From the NCBI GenBank assembly GCA_018335035.1, contig JAGXKT010000014.1:1-53954 (forward strand): a stretch of DNA of 53,954 bases. The letters run 5' to 3'. The first letter of the stretch is position 1. The number at the start of each line of letters is the position of its first letter. The position numbers were made by a program, and so were the translations under genes. This stretch comes from Phycisphaerae bacterium. Its GTDB lineage: Bacteria > Planctomycetota > Phycisphaerae > SM23-33. The notes beneath the pieces are model-generated. The model did no database searches, was not told the origin of the DNA, and saw only the letters and a program-made list of their open reading frames with translations. Below are positions 25,004 to 36,217 of the stretch, one piece after another.

Positions 25004-28000
25004 ATGGCGCACGAACCGGACGCCCAACGCGAGACGCCGATACGCGATGCGGCCGTGGGCAGCGCGGCGCTGCGCCAAACGGCTGAACGCCTTGAGGGCG
25101 CGCCGCGCGGGCGGGTTGCGCTGGGGCACGTCTGGGGCGCGGCGGTGCCGCTGACGGCCGGGGCACTGGCCGAGCTGACCGGACGGACCGTGTTGCTGGT
25201 GACCGGGCACGTGGAGGCGGCCGACGATGCGGCCGACGACGCCGAGGTGCTCTGCGGCGCCCGGCCGCCCGTTCTGCCGGCATGGACGCACGGACCGTCG
25301 GTGGCCGCGACCGCGTCGGCGACGGAGTCCGCGCCGGACGCCTGGCACGTCAACGACGAGATCGCCGGCGAGCGACTGGCCGTCTGCGACGCACTTGCGT
25401 CGCCCGGCGCCGCGCAGACGCCTGACGTACCGGGCATGGTGGTCACGTCGCTGTTGGCGCTGCTCCAGTCGGTTCCGCGGCTGGAGGAGCTGTCGCGAGG
25501 CCGCCGCGGGTTGTGTCGCGACGCGGAGCTGTCTCCGGAGGACCTGGCCGCGTGGCTCGTCGACGGGGGCTTCGAGCCGGTCGAGCAGGTCGACCAGCCC
25601 GGGCAGTTTGCCCGCCGCGGCGGCATCGTGGACATCTTCGCACCGGGGACGGTCGACCCGGTCCGCGTCGAGTTCTTCGGCGACCGCATCGACTCCCTGC
25701 GTCTGTTCAACCTGGACACACAACGCAGCACGACGACGCTGGACGCGTGCGATATCCGCGCCGTGGCGACCGGGCGCCAGACCGCGCCGGACCGGACCAC
25801 GAGCTTCCTGGACTATCTGCCCGACGACGCGATCGTCTGCCTGCCCGATCCGGACGGGCTGCGGACCCAGGCCGCCGAGATTCACCACCGGCTGACGCAG
25901 CAGGACGAGCGGGCGGGGCTTCTGGATGCCGGCGACCTGCTGACCGGGCTGGAACGCTTCGCTCACGCCGAGATGCACGCCTTCGCCGCGCCGCGGCGCG
26001 CCGACGCGATCGATCTGAATGTCCGCTCCGTGCAGCGGTTCAGCTACAACACGGCCGAGGCCCTCGATGAACTGGGGTGCCTTGGCGAGGGCGTGGACCT
26101 GTGGGTGTTTTGCGAGAACGAGGCCGAGCGGAAACGTTTCAGTGAGCTGCTGGCCGCGCAGGCACCGCAGCTTGGCGAGCGGCTTCGCATGGCGATCGGG
26201 CACATCTCGGCGGGTTTCGCCTGGGACGCCGAGGGGCTGGTGGTGATCGCCCATCACGAGATCTTCCATCGCTACGCGCGCCGCCGACGGGTTCGGCGGG
26301 TTGCCGGCGCGCGCGCCGGGCGGCCCATCGAGGCGCTGACCGACCTCCGCCCCGGCGACTACGTGGTGCACGTCGCCCACGGCATCGCCAAGTTCGAGGG
26401 CCTGCGGACGCTCGAGCGCGACGGGCGCACGCAGGAGTGCTTGAGCTTGCGGTTCGCCGGCGGGGCGCTGCTGCACGTCCCGGCCGGGCGGATCGACCTC
26501 GTCCAGAAATACGTCGCCCCGCGGCGGGCCCGACCGACGCTCAGCACGCTCGGCGGCAGCGCCTGGTCGCACCGGCGCCAGCGCGTCAGCGAGGCGGCCG
26601 AAGATGTCGCCGCCGAGATGCTTCGCATCCAGGCGATGCGCCGCGCGAGCCCGGGTGTTCGCTACCCGCGGACAAGCTCCTGGCAGGCGCAGTTCGCGGC
26701 CGAGTTCCTCTATACCGAAACCGCCGACCAGTTAGCGGCGATGGAGGCGATCGACGCGGACATGGCCGCCGGGCGCCCGACCGACCGCCTGCTGTGCGGC
26801 GACGTGGGCTACGGCAAGACGGAACTGGCGATGCGGGCGGCGTTCAAGGCGGTCGAGGCGGGCAGGCAGGTCGCCGTGCTGGTGCCCACGACGGTTCTGG
26901 CCGCCCAGCATGCTCGCACGTTCGCCGAGCGCTTCGCGGATTACCCCGTCGCGATCGACGTGCTCAGCCGCTTCCGCACCGGCGCCGAGCAGCGCGACGT
27001 GCTGGAGCGACTCGCCGGCGGCACGCTCGATGTGCTCATCGGCACGCACCGCCTGCTCAGCGACGACGTGCGCTTCGCTGAGCTGGGCTTGGTCGTGATC
27101 GACGAGGAGCAGCGTTTCGGCGTCGAGCACAAGGAGAAGCTCAAGGCCATGCGCGCCAGCGTAGAGGTCCTGACGCTCACCGCCACGCCTATCCCGCGCA
27201 CGCTCCACATGGCGCTGCTGGGCTTACGCGACATCAGCTCCCTGGCGACGCCGCCGCTGGATCGCCGCGCGATCCATACCGAGGTCGTCCACTACGACGA
27301 GGGGCTGATCCGCACGGCCGTGCTGCGCGAAATGAGCCGCGACGGGCAGGTGTTCTTCGTGCACAACCGCGTCTTCGACATCCAGTCGTTCGCCGACCGC
27401 GTGCGGCGGACCGTGCCCGAGGCGCGGATCGGCATCGCCCACGGGCAGATGCCGGGCGGCGCGCTGGAGCGGACGATGGTGCGGTTCGTCCGCGGCGAGC
27501 TGGACGTGCTGGTCTGCACGACGATCATCGAATCCGGGCTGGACATCCCGGCCGCCAACACGATGATCATCCACGACGCCGACCGCTACGGGCTGGCCGA
27601 GCTGCACCAACTCCGCGGGCGCGTGGGGCGCTACAAGCATCTGGCGTACTGCTACCTGCTGCTGCCCGAGCGCCGCCCGGTCCGCCCGGTCGCCGCCAAG
27701 CGGCTCAAGGCGATCGAGGAGTTCGCCGACCTCGGCGCCGGGTTCCACATCGCCATGCGCGACCTGGAGATTCGCGGGGCGGGCAACCTGCTCGGCAAGG
27801 CCCAGAGTGGGCACATCGCGGCCGTGGGATACGAAATGTATTGCCGCCTGCTGGGACGCGCCGTCCGGCGGCTCAAGGGCGAGCCGGAACCGCCGCAGCG
27901 CGTCTGCCACGTGGACCTCGGGATCGACGCGTACATCCCGCGGGCATACGTGTCCGCCGACGCCCAGCGGATGGAGATCTACCGGCGGCTGGCCCGCTGC

Positions 28001-28333
28001 GAGGACGCCGCCGCCCTGGAGCAGTTGCGCGCGGACCTGCGCGACGCCTACGGCCCGCCGCCGGACGAGTTCGAGACGCTGCTGGACGTGGGGGAGGTGC
28101 GGCTGCGGGCCTCGGCGGCCGGCATCGAGAGCATTGTGCTGCACGGGCGGGACGTAATCTTTACCGTCGGTGACTTCGACCGAGCCCGCGCCGTGTTCGA
28201 CGGCGCTGCCGGCAGCGTCCGGCTTCCCGACGCCAGGACGGTTCACTGGCGTCCGCCGCCGCGCTACCTGGAAATGCCGACACTGGTAACGATGCTGTTG
28301 CGGCAGGTCCGCCGGGCGGACGAATCCGCCTGA
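25004..28333 (+). CDS. mfd: transcription-repair coupling factor
   Basis: The 1109-residue SF2 translocase removes RNA polymerase stalled at lesions and recruits UvrA. A UvrB-like N-terminal region contains QPGQFARRGGIVDIFAPG. The polymerase-interacting domain carries DYVVHVAHGIAKFEGL. The RecG-like motor has Walker A CGDVGYGKTE (around residue 600), DEEQ at 700-703, TATPIPRTLHMALLG, GLDIPAANTMI and the QLRGRVGR motif, followed by the C-terminal TRCF domain. The length is close to E. coli Mfd (1148). I chose the ATG at 25004 because upstream codons show no homology; it lacks a clear ribosome binding site. The 203 bases before it hold no gene I can support. Confidence 0.96.
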   Translation: MAHEPDAQRETPIRDAAVGSAALRQTAERLEGAPRGRVALGHVWGAAVPLTAGALAELTGRTVLLVTGHVEAADDAADDAEVLCGARPPVLPAWTHGPSVAATASATESAPDAWHVNDEIAGERLAVCDALASPGAAQTPDVPGMVVTSLLALLQSVPRLEELSRGRRGLCRDAELSPEDLAAWLVDGGFEPVEQVDQPGQFARRGGIVDIFAPGTVDPVRVEFFGDRIDSLRLFNLDTQRSTTTLDACDIRAVATGRQTAPDRTTSFLDYLPDDAIVCLPDPDGLRTQAAEIHHRLTQQDERAGLLDAGDLLTGLERFAHAEMHAFAAPRRADAIDLNVRSVQRFSYNTAEALDELGCLGEGVDLWVFCENEAERKRFSELLAAQAPQLGERLRMAIGHISAGFAWDAEGLVVIAHHEIFHRYARRRRVRRVAGARAGRPIEALTDLRPGDYVVHVAHGIAKFEGLRTLERDGRTQECLSLRFAGGALLHVPAGRIDLVQKYVAPRRARPTLSTLGGSAWSHRRQRVSEAAEDVAAEMLRIQAMRRASPGVRYPRTSSWQAQFAAEFLYTETADQLAAMEAIDADMAAGRPTDRLLCGDVGYGKTELAMRAAFKAVEAGRQVAVLVPTTVLAAQHARTFAERFADYPVAIDVLSRFRTGAEQRDVLERLAGGTLDVLIGTHRLLSDDVRFAELGLVVIDEEQRFGVEHKEKLKAMRASVEVLTLTATPIPRTLHMALLGLRDISSLATPPLDRRAIHTEVVHYDEGLIRTAVLREMSRDGQVFFVHNRVFDIQSFADRVRRTVPEARIGIAHGQMPGGALERTMVRFVRGELDVLVCTTIIESGLDIPAANTMIIHDADRYGLAELHQLRGRVGRYKHLAYCYLLLPERRPVRPVAAKRLKAIEEFADLGAGFHIAMRDLEIRGAGNLLGKAQSGHIAAVGYEMYCRLLGRAVRRLKGEPEPPQRVCHVDLGIDAYIPRAYVSADAQRMEIYRRLARCEDAAALEQLRADLRDAYGPPPDEFETLLDVGEVRLRASAAGIESIVLHGRDVIFTVGDFDRARAVFDGAAGSVRLPDARTVHWRPPPRYLEMPTLVTMLLRQVRRADESA

Positions 28334-28373
28334 ACGCCGGGGACAATGCCGCGCATCGCGTCGGTCGTGCCGT

Positions 28374-28379
28374 TATAAT
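28374..28379 (+). promoter_or_regulatory. putative -10 element (TATAAT)
   Basis: CGTTATAATGCGC is a perfect TATAAT just ahead of the lipoprotein gene. Its expected transcription start (about 28386) lies past the first ATG at 28378, which supports a start at 28387 or 28396. Confidence 0.5.
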
Positions 28380-28386
28380 GCGCGCC

Positions 28387-29637
28387 ATGCCAAGGATGCG
28401 TGCCACGTTGCGAAACACGCTTGCTGCGGTGGCGCTGGCGAGTTGCGTCTCAGGTTGTGGCTGGATCGAGCAGCATTGGCCGTGGGCTCGGCGGGAGGTT
28501 CCCGTCACCGAGCCGAAGCAGACGAACCTCGCGGCGCTGCGGGACGGTGCGCTGTCCGAGCCGCTGCCCGATGCGAACGAACGTGCGCGCCCGTCGGCGG
28601 GGAGGGCGACGACGCGCCCGGCGCCGTCCCGTCCTCCGACGCGCCCGGCGCCGCTGGGAACCGGTGAGGTCGTCGCCGCCGTGCTGCTCCGCGTCAACGA
28701 CACGTTCTACACGGTCGCCGACGTGATCGCCCTGGCCGGAGCCGATCTGGCCGCACTGGACGACGACGTGCCGCCCGGTGTGTGGCGCATGCGGGCGCGA
28801 AACGTGCTCGATGCCGCGATGCGCCGTGAGAGCGAGATGACGCTCGTCGCCGCCGAGGCCCGAACGCGCCTGAGCGACCAACAGCGGACGATGCTGGATG
28901 CCGAGGTCGCCGAGTACCGCGACGAGTTGATCGCCGAGGCCGGCGGCAGCGAGGTCGCCCTGCGCCGGAAGATGCAACGGATGGGCACGTCCCTGGAGGC
29001 CCAGTTGGACCAGTACCGGCGGTCACTGACAGTCCAGTCCTACCTTCAGCACAAGTTCCGCCCGCAGATCGACGTGACCCGGCGCGACCTCTGGCTGTAT
29101 TATCGGCGCCACCGGGACGAATTCTCGAGTCACAGGCAGGTACAGATGCAGTTGATCGCCGCGCCCTTCGCCGCGTTTGATGACCCGTCTCGCGAGCAGG
29201 CGCGCCAGACCATCGAGCAGGCCCGCGCCGCCCTGCGGGCCGGGCGAAGCTTCGCCGACGTCGCGCGCGAGTACTCCCGCGGCGTCAAGGCCGGTGACGG
29301 CGGCGTCTGGCCGATGATGTCGGCAGGAAACTTCCGTATCGAGCCCGTTGAGCGGGCGGCGTTCGATCTCGATGAAGGCCGGGTCAGCGACGTGATCGCC
29401 ACTGACGAGGGCTTCTACATCGTCAAGGCGCGACAGGTCCGCCCGGGGCGCGTCGTGCCCTTCGCCGAGGCCCAGAAGGAGATTCGCCGGACGATCCTCG
29501 CCGAACGCCAGCAGGAGCTTACGCGGGAGTACTACGGCCGCCTGGCCGAGAAAGCCGTCGTCGTTCGCAACGGCGAGCTGATGGACGTCGCCGTCCGCCG
29601 GGCCCAAGAGCGATTCTATCAGCCGGCCGCGGAGTGA
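28387..29637 (+). CDS. SurA-like peptidyl-prolyl isomerase lipoprotein
   Basis: The 416-residue exported protein begins with an Arg-rich signal peptide and a lipobox (Val-Ser-Gly-Cys near residue 21), then a Pro/Arg/Thr-rich linker. A SurA-type helical chaperone region follows (about 95-235, DDVPPGVWRMRARNVLDAAM). A parvulin (PpiC) domain lies at about 240-345: RSFADVAREYSRGVKAGDGG, PVERAAFDLDEGRVSDVI and GFYIVKA. Such proteins help fold outer-membrane or exported proteins. The start is uncertain among ATGs 28378, 28387 and 28396. It follows mfd closely but has its own TATAAT box. Confidence 0.85.
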   Translation: MPRMRATLRNTLAAVALASCVSGCGWIEQHWPWARREVPVTEPKQTNLAALRDGALSEPLPDANERARPSAGRATTRPAPSRPPTRPAPLGTGEVVAAVLLRVNDTFYTVADVIALAGADLAALDDDVPPGVWRMRARNVLDAAMRRESEMTLVAAEARTRLSDQQRTMLDAEVAEYRDELIAEAGGSEVALRRKMQRMGTSLEAQLDQYRRSLTVQSYLQHKFRPQIDVTRRDLWLYYRRHRDEFSSHRQVQMQLIAAPFAAFDDPSREQARQTIEQARAALRAGRSFADVAREYSRGVKAGDGGVWPMMSAGNFRIEPVERAAFDLDEGRVSDVIATDEGFYIVKARQVRPGRVVPFAEAQKEIRRTILAERQQELTREYYGRLAEKAVVVRNGELMDVAVRRAQERFYQPAAE

Positions 29638-29657
29638 ACGCGAAGCGCAGACCTTGG

Positions 29658-29673
29658 ACCTGAAATTCCAGGT
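29658..29673 (+). terminator. small hairpin after the PPIase gene
   Basis: ACCTG-AAATTC-CAGGT forms a 5-bp stem 20 bases after the stop. It is too weak and lacks a T tract, so it is only a possible terminator. The rest of the 124-base gap before the ZIP gene is repetitive, T/C-rich intergenic DNA. Confidence 0.25.
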
Positions 29674-29761
29674 GTGAGACGTCGGCTTTGAGCGTTGAGT
29701 GTCCCAAATCCGAGCTTCGATGTCCGAAGTCTCAGAGCGCCGCCTCGTGAAGGAGCCGGCC

Positions 29762-30592
29762 ATGATCGCTGCATCGCATTGGCAGATGAACCCGATTCTG
29801 ATGGCCCTGATCGCCACCTGCGGGACGTGGCTTCTGACCGCTTCCGGGGCAGGGCTCGTCCTACTGACCAAGAGCGTTTCGCAGCGCTACCTTGACGCGT
29901 CGCTGGGCATGGCCGCCGGCGTAATGATCGCCGCGAGCTTCTGGAGTCTGCTGGCCCCGTCGATCGCGATGTCCGAGGCGGGCTGGTATGGCGACTACGG
30001 GTTGGCGTGGCTGCCGGCGCTGATCGGCTTCTTCCTCGGGGCGCTGGTGCTGCTGGGGATCGATCGCATCCTCCCGCACCTCCACCCGCGGCTGAGCACG
30101 CCGGAAGGGCCCTCCACGAGCTGGCGCCGCAGCACGCTGCTGGTACTGGCGATCACGCTGCACAACATTCCCGAGGGCCTCGCCGTCGGCGTCGCCTTCG
30201 GCGCGCTGGGACGGTTGACCGGCGCCGCCTACGAGGCCCAGCTCGGCGCGGCGATTGCTCTGGCCGTCGGCATCGGCCTGCAGAACTTCCCCGAAGGCAC
30301 GGCCGTGGCACTGCCCCTGCGCCGCGAGGGGATGAGCCGGGCCCGCTGCTTGTGGTACGGGCAGCTCTCGGCCGTGGTCGAACCGGCCGCCGGGGTTGCC
30401 GGGGCCGCCCTCGTGCTGGCGATGTCCGCCATTCTGCCTTACGCGTTGGCGTTCGCGGCCGGGGCGATGATCTTCGTCGTCGCCGAGGAACTCATCCCCG
30501 AGTCCCAAAGCGAAGGCAACGTGGACCTGGCGACCATGGCCGTCATCGTCGGCTTCTGCGTCATGATGACGCTGGACGTGGCGCTGGGGTAG
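29762..30592 (+). CDS. ZIP-family metal transporter
   Basis: The 276-residue inner-membrane protein has about eight hydrophobic helices and the metal-binding helices of ZIP transporters: [11 protein letters not shown] in helix IV and [14 protein letters not shown] in helix V, plus [13 protein letters not shown] near the end. ZIP proteins import zinc, iron or manganese; GufA/ZupT are the closest bacterial types. I chose the ATG at 29762 because AAGGAG lies at good spacing. Metal selectivity cannot be read from the sequence. It converges on gdhA across a repeat-rich gap. Confidence 0.9.
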   Translation: MIAASHWQMNPILMALIATCGTWLLTASGAGLVLLTKSVSQRYLDASLGMAAGVMIAASFWSLLAPSIAMSEAGWYGDYGLAWLPALIGFFLGALVLLGIDRILPHLHPRLSTPEGPSTSWRRSTLLVLAITLHNIPEGLAVGVAFGALGRLTGAAYEAQLGAAIALAVGIGLQNFPEGTAVALPLRREGMSRARCLWYGQLSAVVEPAAGVAGAALVLAMSAILPYALAFAAGAMIFVVAEELIPESQSEGNVDLATMAVIVGFCVMMTLDVALG

Positions 30593-30800
30593 CCCTTGCG
30601 CTCAACGCAGAGATCGCTGAGAACCGGCGTGTGACTACAGGCGCGGGCGAGACGCCCGTGCCACGTGGCGCGCATAACAACGCGGCGCGGCAAGTTCATG
30701 GAACCGTCCGCGCCGCGTGTGATCTCAAATCTCAAATCTCAGATCGCTGCACCGCAAATCCGCAACCGGAAATCGCAAATCGGTAATCAGAAATCAAAGA
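30593..30800. repeat. convergent intergenic region with palindromes and A/T-richer repeats
   Basis: The region holds CGGGCG-AGA-CGCCCG (30644-30658), a perfect 11-bp inverted repeat ACGCGGCGCGG/CCGCGCCGCGT with a 17-base loop (30680-30718), and a low-complexity stretch (30721-30798). That stretch is built from variants of CAAATCTC and GAAATC. It lies between two convergent genes, so the hairpins may end transcription from both sides. Confidence 0.6.
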
Positions 30801-32468
<1,668 letters not shown>

Positions 32469-35135
32469 ATGAATCAACTGGACGCCGGCGCCGCGGGGCT
32501 CAGTACCGGGCTGGAGGGGCTGGATCAACTCCTGCGCGGGCTGATGCCCGGCGACAACGTGGTCTGGCACGTCGAGTCTGTGGATGACTACCGCGCATTT
32601 CTTCCGGAATACGCGGCCGCGGCGCGCCGGCTGGGCTATCGGTGCGTTTACCTGCGTTTCGCAAAGCATCCGCCGTTGATGGAGGCGTCGCCGGGCGACG
32701 ACGGCGTGACGGTGCACACGTTGGATGCCTCGGCCGGGTTCGAGGCGTTCCTGGGCGAGATCCACAATGTCGTCGCCTCCAACGGCCCGCGGACGTACTA
32801 CGTGTTCGACTGCCTCAGCGACCTGGCCGCCGACTGGTACAGCGACCAGATGCTGGCCAATTTCTTCATGCTGACGTGCCCGTACGTCTACGACGTCGGC
32901 GCGCTGGCGTACTTCCTGCTGATGCGCCAGACCCATGCGGCCCATACGACGGCGACCATCGCCGAGACGGCGCAAATCCTTCTGGACGTCTATCGCTATG
33001 AGCGGAAGCTCTACGTGCACCCCTGGAAGGTGCAGGGGCGCCACTCGCCGACGATGCACATGCTCCACGAGCGCGACGGCGAGCAGTTGCGAACGGTTAC
33101 ACACAGCGCCGTCATCGCCGAGATTCTCACGCAAAACCCCTGGCTGCGCCAGGATGCGGCGACGTTCCCGACGGGGCTGTGGGACCGCGCTTTCGTCGAA
33201 GGCGAGCAGGTCCTCGAGGAAAGCCGCGCCGGACGGGCCGACGCCGACGAAGCCGACGCGGCGTTGCGTCGGCTGTTGCGGATGGCCGTCTCGCGCGACG
33301 AGCGCGTCCTGGGCCTGGCGCAGCAGTACCTGTCGCTGGAAGACGTCCTGGCGATCGGGCGGCGGATGGTCGGCACGGGACTGATCGGCGGCAAGAGCGT
33401 GGGCATGCTGCTGGCGCGGGCGATTCTCGCCCGATCCGACGAGCGCTGGACGCGCCTGCTGGAGCGGCACGACTCGTTTTACGTCGGCTCGGACGTGTTC
33501 TACACCTACCTCGTGCGCAACGGGCTGTGGTGGACCCGCGCCAAGCAGCGCGACCCGGCGACGTTCCTCGAAAACGCCGAACAGGCCCGCCAGCGCATGC
33601 TCACCGGCGAATTCCCGGACTACGTCCGTCAGCAGTTCGAGGACATGCTCGACTACTTCGGGCAGTCGCCGATCATCGTCCGCTCGTCGAGCTTGCTGGA
33701 GGACAACTTCGGCAACGCCTTCGCCGGCAAGTACGACAGCGTCTTCTGCGTCAACCAGGGCCCGCGGCAGGCCCGGCTGGACAACTTCCTCGCCGCCGTG
33801 CGCGCCATTTACGCCTCCAGCATGTCCGAGCGGGCCCTGCGCTACCGCGCCGAACGCGGGCTCCTGGACCGCGACGAGCAGATGGCGCTGCTCGTCCAGC
33901 GGGTCTCGGGCGCGATGTACGGCGGGCAGTTGCACTATCCGCAGGTGGCGGGGGTGGGGTTCTCGTTCAACCCCTACGTCTGGAGCCGGCAGATCGACCC
34001 GGCCGCGGGGGTCCTGCGGCTGGCGTTCGGGCTGGGAACGCGCGCCGTCGACCGCAGCGACGACGATTATACGCGGCTGGTGGCGCTGAACGCCCCGGAC
34101 CGCCGGCCCGAGGGCGACTTCGACCAGATCCGCCAGTACTCCCAGCGCAAGATGGACGTGCTGGACCTGGAGGCCAACCGGCTTGTCTCGCGTCGGTTCA
34201 CCGACGTCGTGGCCCGTAGCGAGAACCTGCCGATCGACATGTTCGCCACGCGCGATCAGGAGGTCGCCAGGCGCGTCGGTCCGGACGACCCGGCCGCGCT
34301 GGTGCTGACGTTCGACAACCTGTTCGCACGCACGGATTTCGTGGCCGACATGCGCTGGATGCTCGCGACGCTCCAGGCGGCGTACGACTACCCGGTCGAC
34401 ATCGAGTTCACGGCGAATCTCGTCGAGGGCTCGCCCGGCGAGTCGGCCACCGACGGCGAATACAAGATCAACATGCTTCAGTGCCGCCCCCTTCAGGTCC
34501 GCGAGGGCGGGGCGATTGAGGCGCCGCCGGACGATCTGCCGGCTGACAAATGCCTGCTGGAAGCGCGCGGCGCCGTGCTGGGCCGAAGCCGCAGCGGCGC
34601 CATCGACCGGATCATCTACATCGTCCCGTCGGTCTACGACAAATTGCCCATCCCGGACCGCTACGCCGTGGCGCGGCTGATCGGGCGGCTGACGCACACC
34701 GAACCGGGCGGACCCGCTTCGGGCGCCGGCGACGCCGAGCGGACGTACATGCTGATCGGACCGGGCCGGTGGGGCACGACGACGCCGTCACTGGGCGTGC
34801 CCGTGCAGTTCGCGGATATCTCGACGGTCTCGATTATGTGCGAGCTGGTGGCGATGGGCGAGAACGTCACGCCGGACGTGTCGATGGGGACGCACTTCTT
34901 CAGCCAGCTCGTCGAGTTGGACATCCTTTACTTCGCGCTGTTCCCCGACCGCGAGGGCAACCGGCTCAACACGGACCTGCTGGAAGCCGGGGCGAACAAG
35001 CTGACCGACCTCGCCCCGGAGGCCGGCGCCTGGGCCGACGCGGTCCGCGTGCTCGAGCCGGACGATGTCACCGGCCGGCCGCAGATCAACGCCAACGTGC
35101 TGGACCAGCGCGTGCTGTGCTACCTCGATGCGTGA
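32469..35135 (+). CDS. PEP/pyruvate-binding (PPDK_N) protein with degenerate KaiC-like N-terminus
   Basis: The 888-residue protein opens with STGLEGLDQLLRGLMPGDN, the start of a KaiC/RecA-like domain (about 10-245). Where KaiC has its Walker A loop, this protein has HVESVDDY, so nucleotide binding there is probably lost. About 285-680 form the ATP-grasp domain of pyruvate phosphate dikinase/PEP synthase (GTGLIGGKSVGMLLARA, PIIVRSSSLLEDNFGNAFAG, INMLQCRPLQ). The phosphohistidine swivelling domain and PEP barrel are absent. The C-terminal region (MLIGPGRWGTTTPSLGVPV, GTHFFSQLVE) is shared with other stand-alone PPDK_N proteins. A phosphate-transfer or sensory role is possible but unproven. Its 3' end overlaps the convergent phosphatase gene by 16 bases. 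Confidence 0.8.
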   Translation: MNQLDAGAAGLSTGLEGLDQLLRGLMPGDNVVWHVESVDDYRAFLPEYAAAARRLGYRCVYLRFAKHPPLMEASPGDDGVTVHTLDASAGFEAFLGEIHNVVASNGPRTYYVFDCLSDLAADWYSDQMLANFFMLTCPYVYDVGALAYFLLMRQTHAAHTTATIAETAQILLDVYRYERKLYVHPWKVQGRHSPTMHMLHERDGEQLRTVTHSAVIAEILTQNPWLRQDAATFPTGLWDRAFVEGEQVLEESRAGRADADEADAALRRLLRMAVSRDERVLGLAQQYLSLEDVLAIGRRMVGTGLIGGKSVGMLLARAILARSDERWTRLLERHDSFYVGSDVFYTYLVRNGLWWTRAKQRDPATFLENAEQARQRMLTGEFPDYVRQQFEDMLDYFGQSPIIVRSSSLLEDNFGNAFAGKYDSVFCVNQGPRQARLDNFLAAVRAIYASSMSERALRYRAERGLLDRDEQMALLVQRVSGAMYGGQLHYPQVAGVGFSFNPYVWSRQIDPAAGVLRLAFGLGTRAVDRSDDDYTRLVALNAPDRRPEGDFDQIRQYSQRKMDVLDLEANRLVSRRFTDVVARSENLPIDMFATRDQEVARRVGPDDPAALVLTFDNLFARTDFVADMRWMLATLQAAYDYPVDIEFTANLVEGSPGESATDGEYKINMLQCRPLQVREGGAIEAPPDDLPADKCLLEARGAVLGRSRSGAIDRIIYIVPSVYDKLPIPDRYAVARLIGRLTHTEPGGPASGAGDAERTYMLIGPGRWGTTTPSLGVPVQFADISTVSIMCELVAMGENVTPDVSMGTHFFSQLVELDILYFALFPDREGNRLNTDLLEAGANKLTDLAPEAGAWADAVRVLEPDDVTGRPQINANVLDQRVLCYLDA

Positions 35136-35782
35136 GCCGCGCCGTCACGCATGCGGGCGAGTTTGCCCAGGTGGATGTACAAGTCGTTTTCCGACAAGTC
35201 GTTCCAACTGTAGCGCTGCATTTCCTCGCGCGCCCGTTCGGCTGACCATCCCTGTCGCAGCACGCGGTAGGCGCCAACGGCGAAGCCGGTGCGATGCACC
35301 CCGGCCGAGCAGTGCACCAGCGCCGGCGTCTCGTCGTCAAGGACGCTCAGCACGCGGCGCAGTTCGTCGCGCGGCGGGATGATGCTCGACTCCCACGAGA
35401 CGATCGTCACGTCCATGTTCAGGTCGTCCGGCGGCAGGGGGATCACGTCGGTATCCTCCGGGCCGCACAGACGCACCACCTGACGGACGCCGTACGTATC
35501 GGCGACGTAGCGGTAGAGGCGCTCGTCCGGGCGGGCGCTGCGATAGACCTTGCCCGGTACGACCTTCCCGAAATTGTAGGCCTCCTCCTGCCCGCCGATC
35601 AGCCAGCAGATCGCCTTGCCGGTCTCGGGGTAGGGGGGCTTGAACCAGCGGTCCTTGACGCCGATGTAGAAGACGATCGCCGTGACGATCGGCGCGATGA
35701 CGGCCGCGCGGATCACGTGTTTGCGCCAGCGCGGCCGCGGTTGCGGCGTGTCGGCGTGCGTGTCGGTTTTCGTGTCGGTCAT
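35120..35782 (-). CDS. membrane-anchored dual-specificity/tyrosine phosphatase
   Basis: The 220-residue protein has a short basic cytoplasmic N-terminus and one membrane helix (about residues 27-45, IRAAVIAPIVTAIVFYIG). A Cys-dependent phosphatase domain follows with the P-loop VHCSAGVHRTG (HCX5R), a YRSARPDE-type start and a plausible general-acid Asp in PPDDLNMDV. It could dephosphorylate proteins, lipids or inositol phosphates; similar anchored enzymes are found in many bacteria. I chose the ATG at 35780-35782 by composition. A TACAAT box (35792-35797, minus) lies only 10 bases upstream, so the mRNA may be nearly leaderless. It ends 16 bases inside the convergent PPDK_N gene. Confidence 0.8.
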   Translation of the reverse strand: MTDTKTDTHADTPQPRPRWRKHVIRAAVIAPIVTAIVFYIGVKDRWFKPPYPETGKAICWLIGGQEEAYNFGKVVPGKVYRSARPDERLYRYVADTYGVRQVVRLCGPEDTDVIPLPPDDLNMDVTIVSWESSIIPPRDELRRVLSVLDDETPALVHCSAGVHRTGFAVGAYRVLRQGWSAERAREEMQRYSWNDLSENDLYIHLGKLARMRDGAAHASR

Positions 35783-35904
35783 TGCCGCGGCATTGTAGCG
35801 GCTTGCACGCGGCGGACCAAACGATTCGCCTGTCAGCGGTGGCGGTCGCCCGGCGATGTGGTACAGTGTGCGCATATCGGACGCAGGCATGTGGGAGCAG
35901 AGGT
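35783..35904. promoter_or_regulatory. divergent promoter region phosphatase / small protein
   Basis: The minus strand carries CGCTACAATGCC (35792-35797 as TACAAT). The plus strand carries GGTACAGTG (TACAGT at 35862-35867) followed by GCATATCGG, 38 bases before the GTG start of the next gene. Confidence 0.4.
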
Positions 35905-36168
35905 GTGAGAGCAAAACGCGGCAAGCGAACGCTGGTAGGGCTGGGGCTGGACAACCAAGACGGTCACGTCCGCGTCACGCGCGGGCGGGACTTTCACCTT
36001 GTCGGCGGCAGTGAGCAGACGCACGAAGCCATGCAGGAGAAGTGCATCAAGTTCAACGAGAAACTCGACCGGCGCGGCAAGCGGCTGGACGATCTGGCGT
36101 GCGATGAGCTGTTGGATGTCGCGGCCGAGTGTGACATGCCGCTTCTGCGGCGCGATCGACGCGAGTGA
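35905..36168 (+). CDS. small conserved protein of unknown function
   Basis: The 87-residue basic protein reads like a conserved family: KRTLVGLGLDNQDGHVRVT, FHLVGGSEQTHEAMQEKCIK, then FNEKLDRRGKRLDDLACDEL. I recall similar short proteins in planctomycetes and other bacteria but cannot name a function. It has no signal peptide, membrane helix or metal motif. The GTG start at 35905 follows GGGAG with seven-base spacing and a TACAGT box. It is separated from the phosphatase by a divergent promoter. Confidence 0.7.
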   Translation: MRAKRGKRTLVGLGLDNQDGHVRVTRGRDFHLVGGSEQTHEAMQEKCIKFNEKLDRRGKRLDDLACDELLDVAAECDMPLLRRDRRE

Positions 36169-36217
36169 CGGCGATTCGGGCGGCGCAGTGAAGGGCGCAA
36201 AAAAGTGGATTTTGTCC

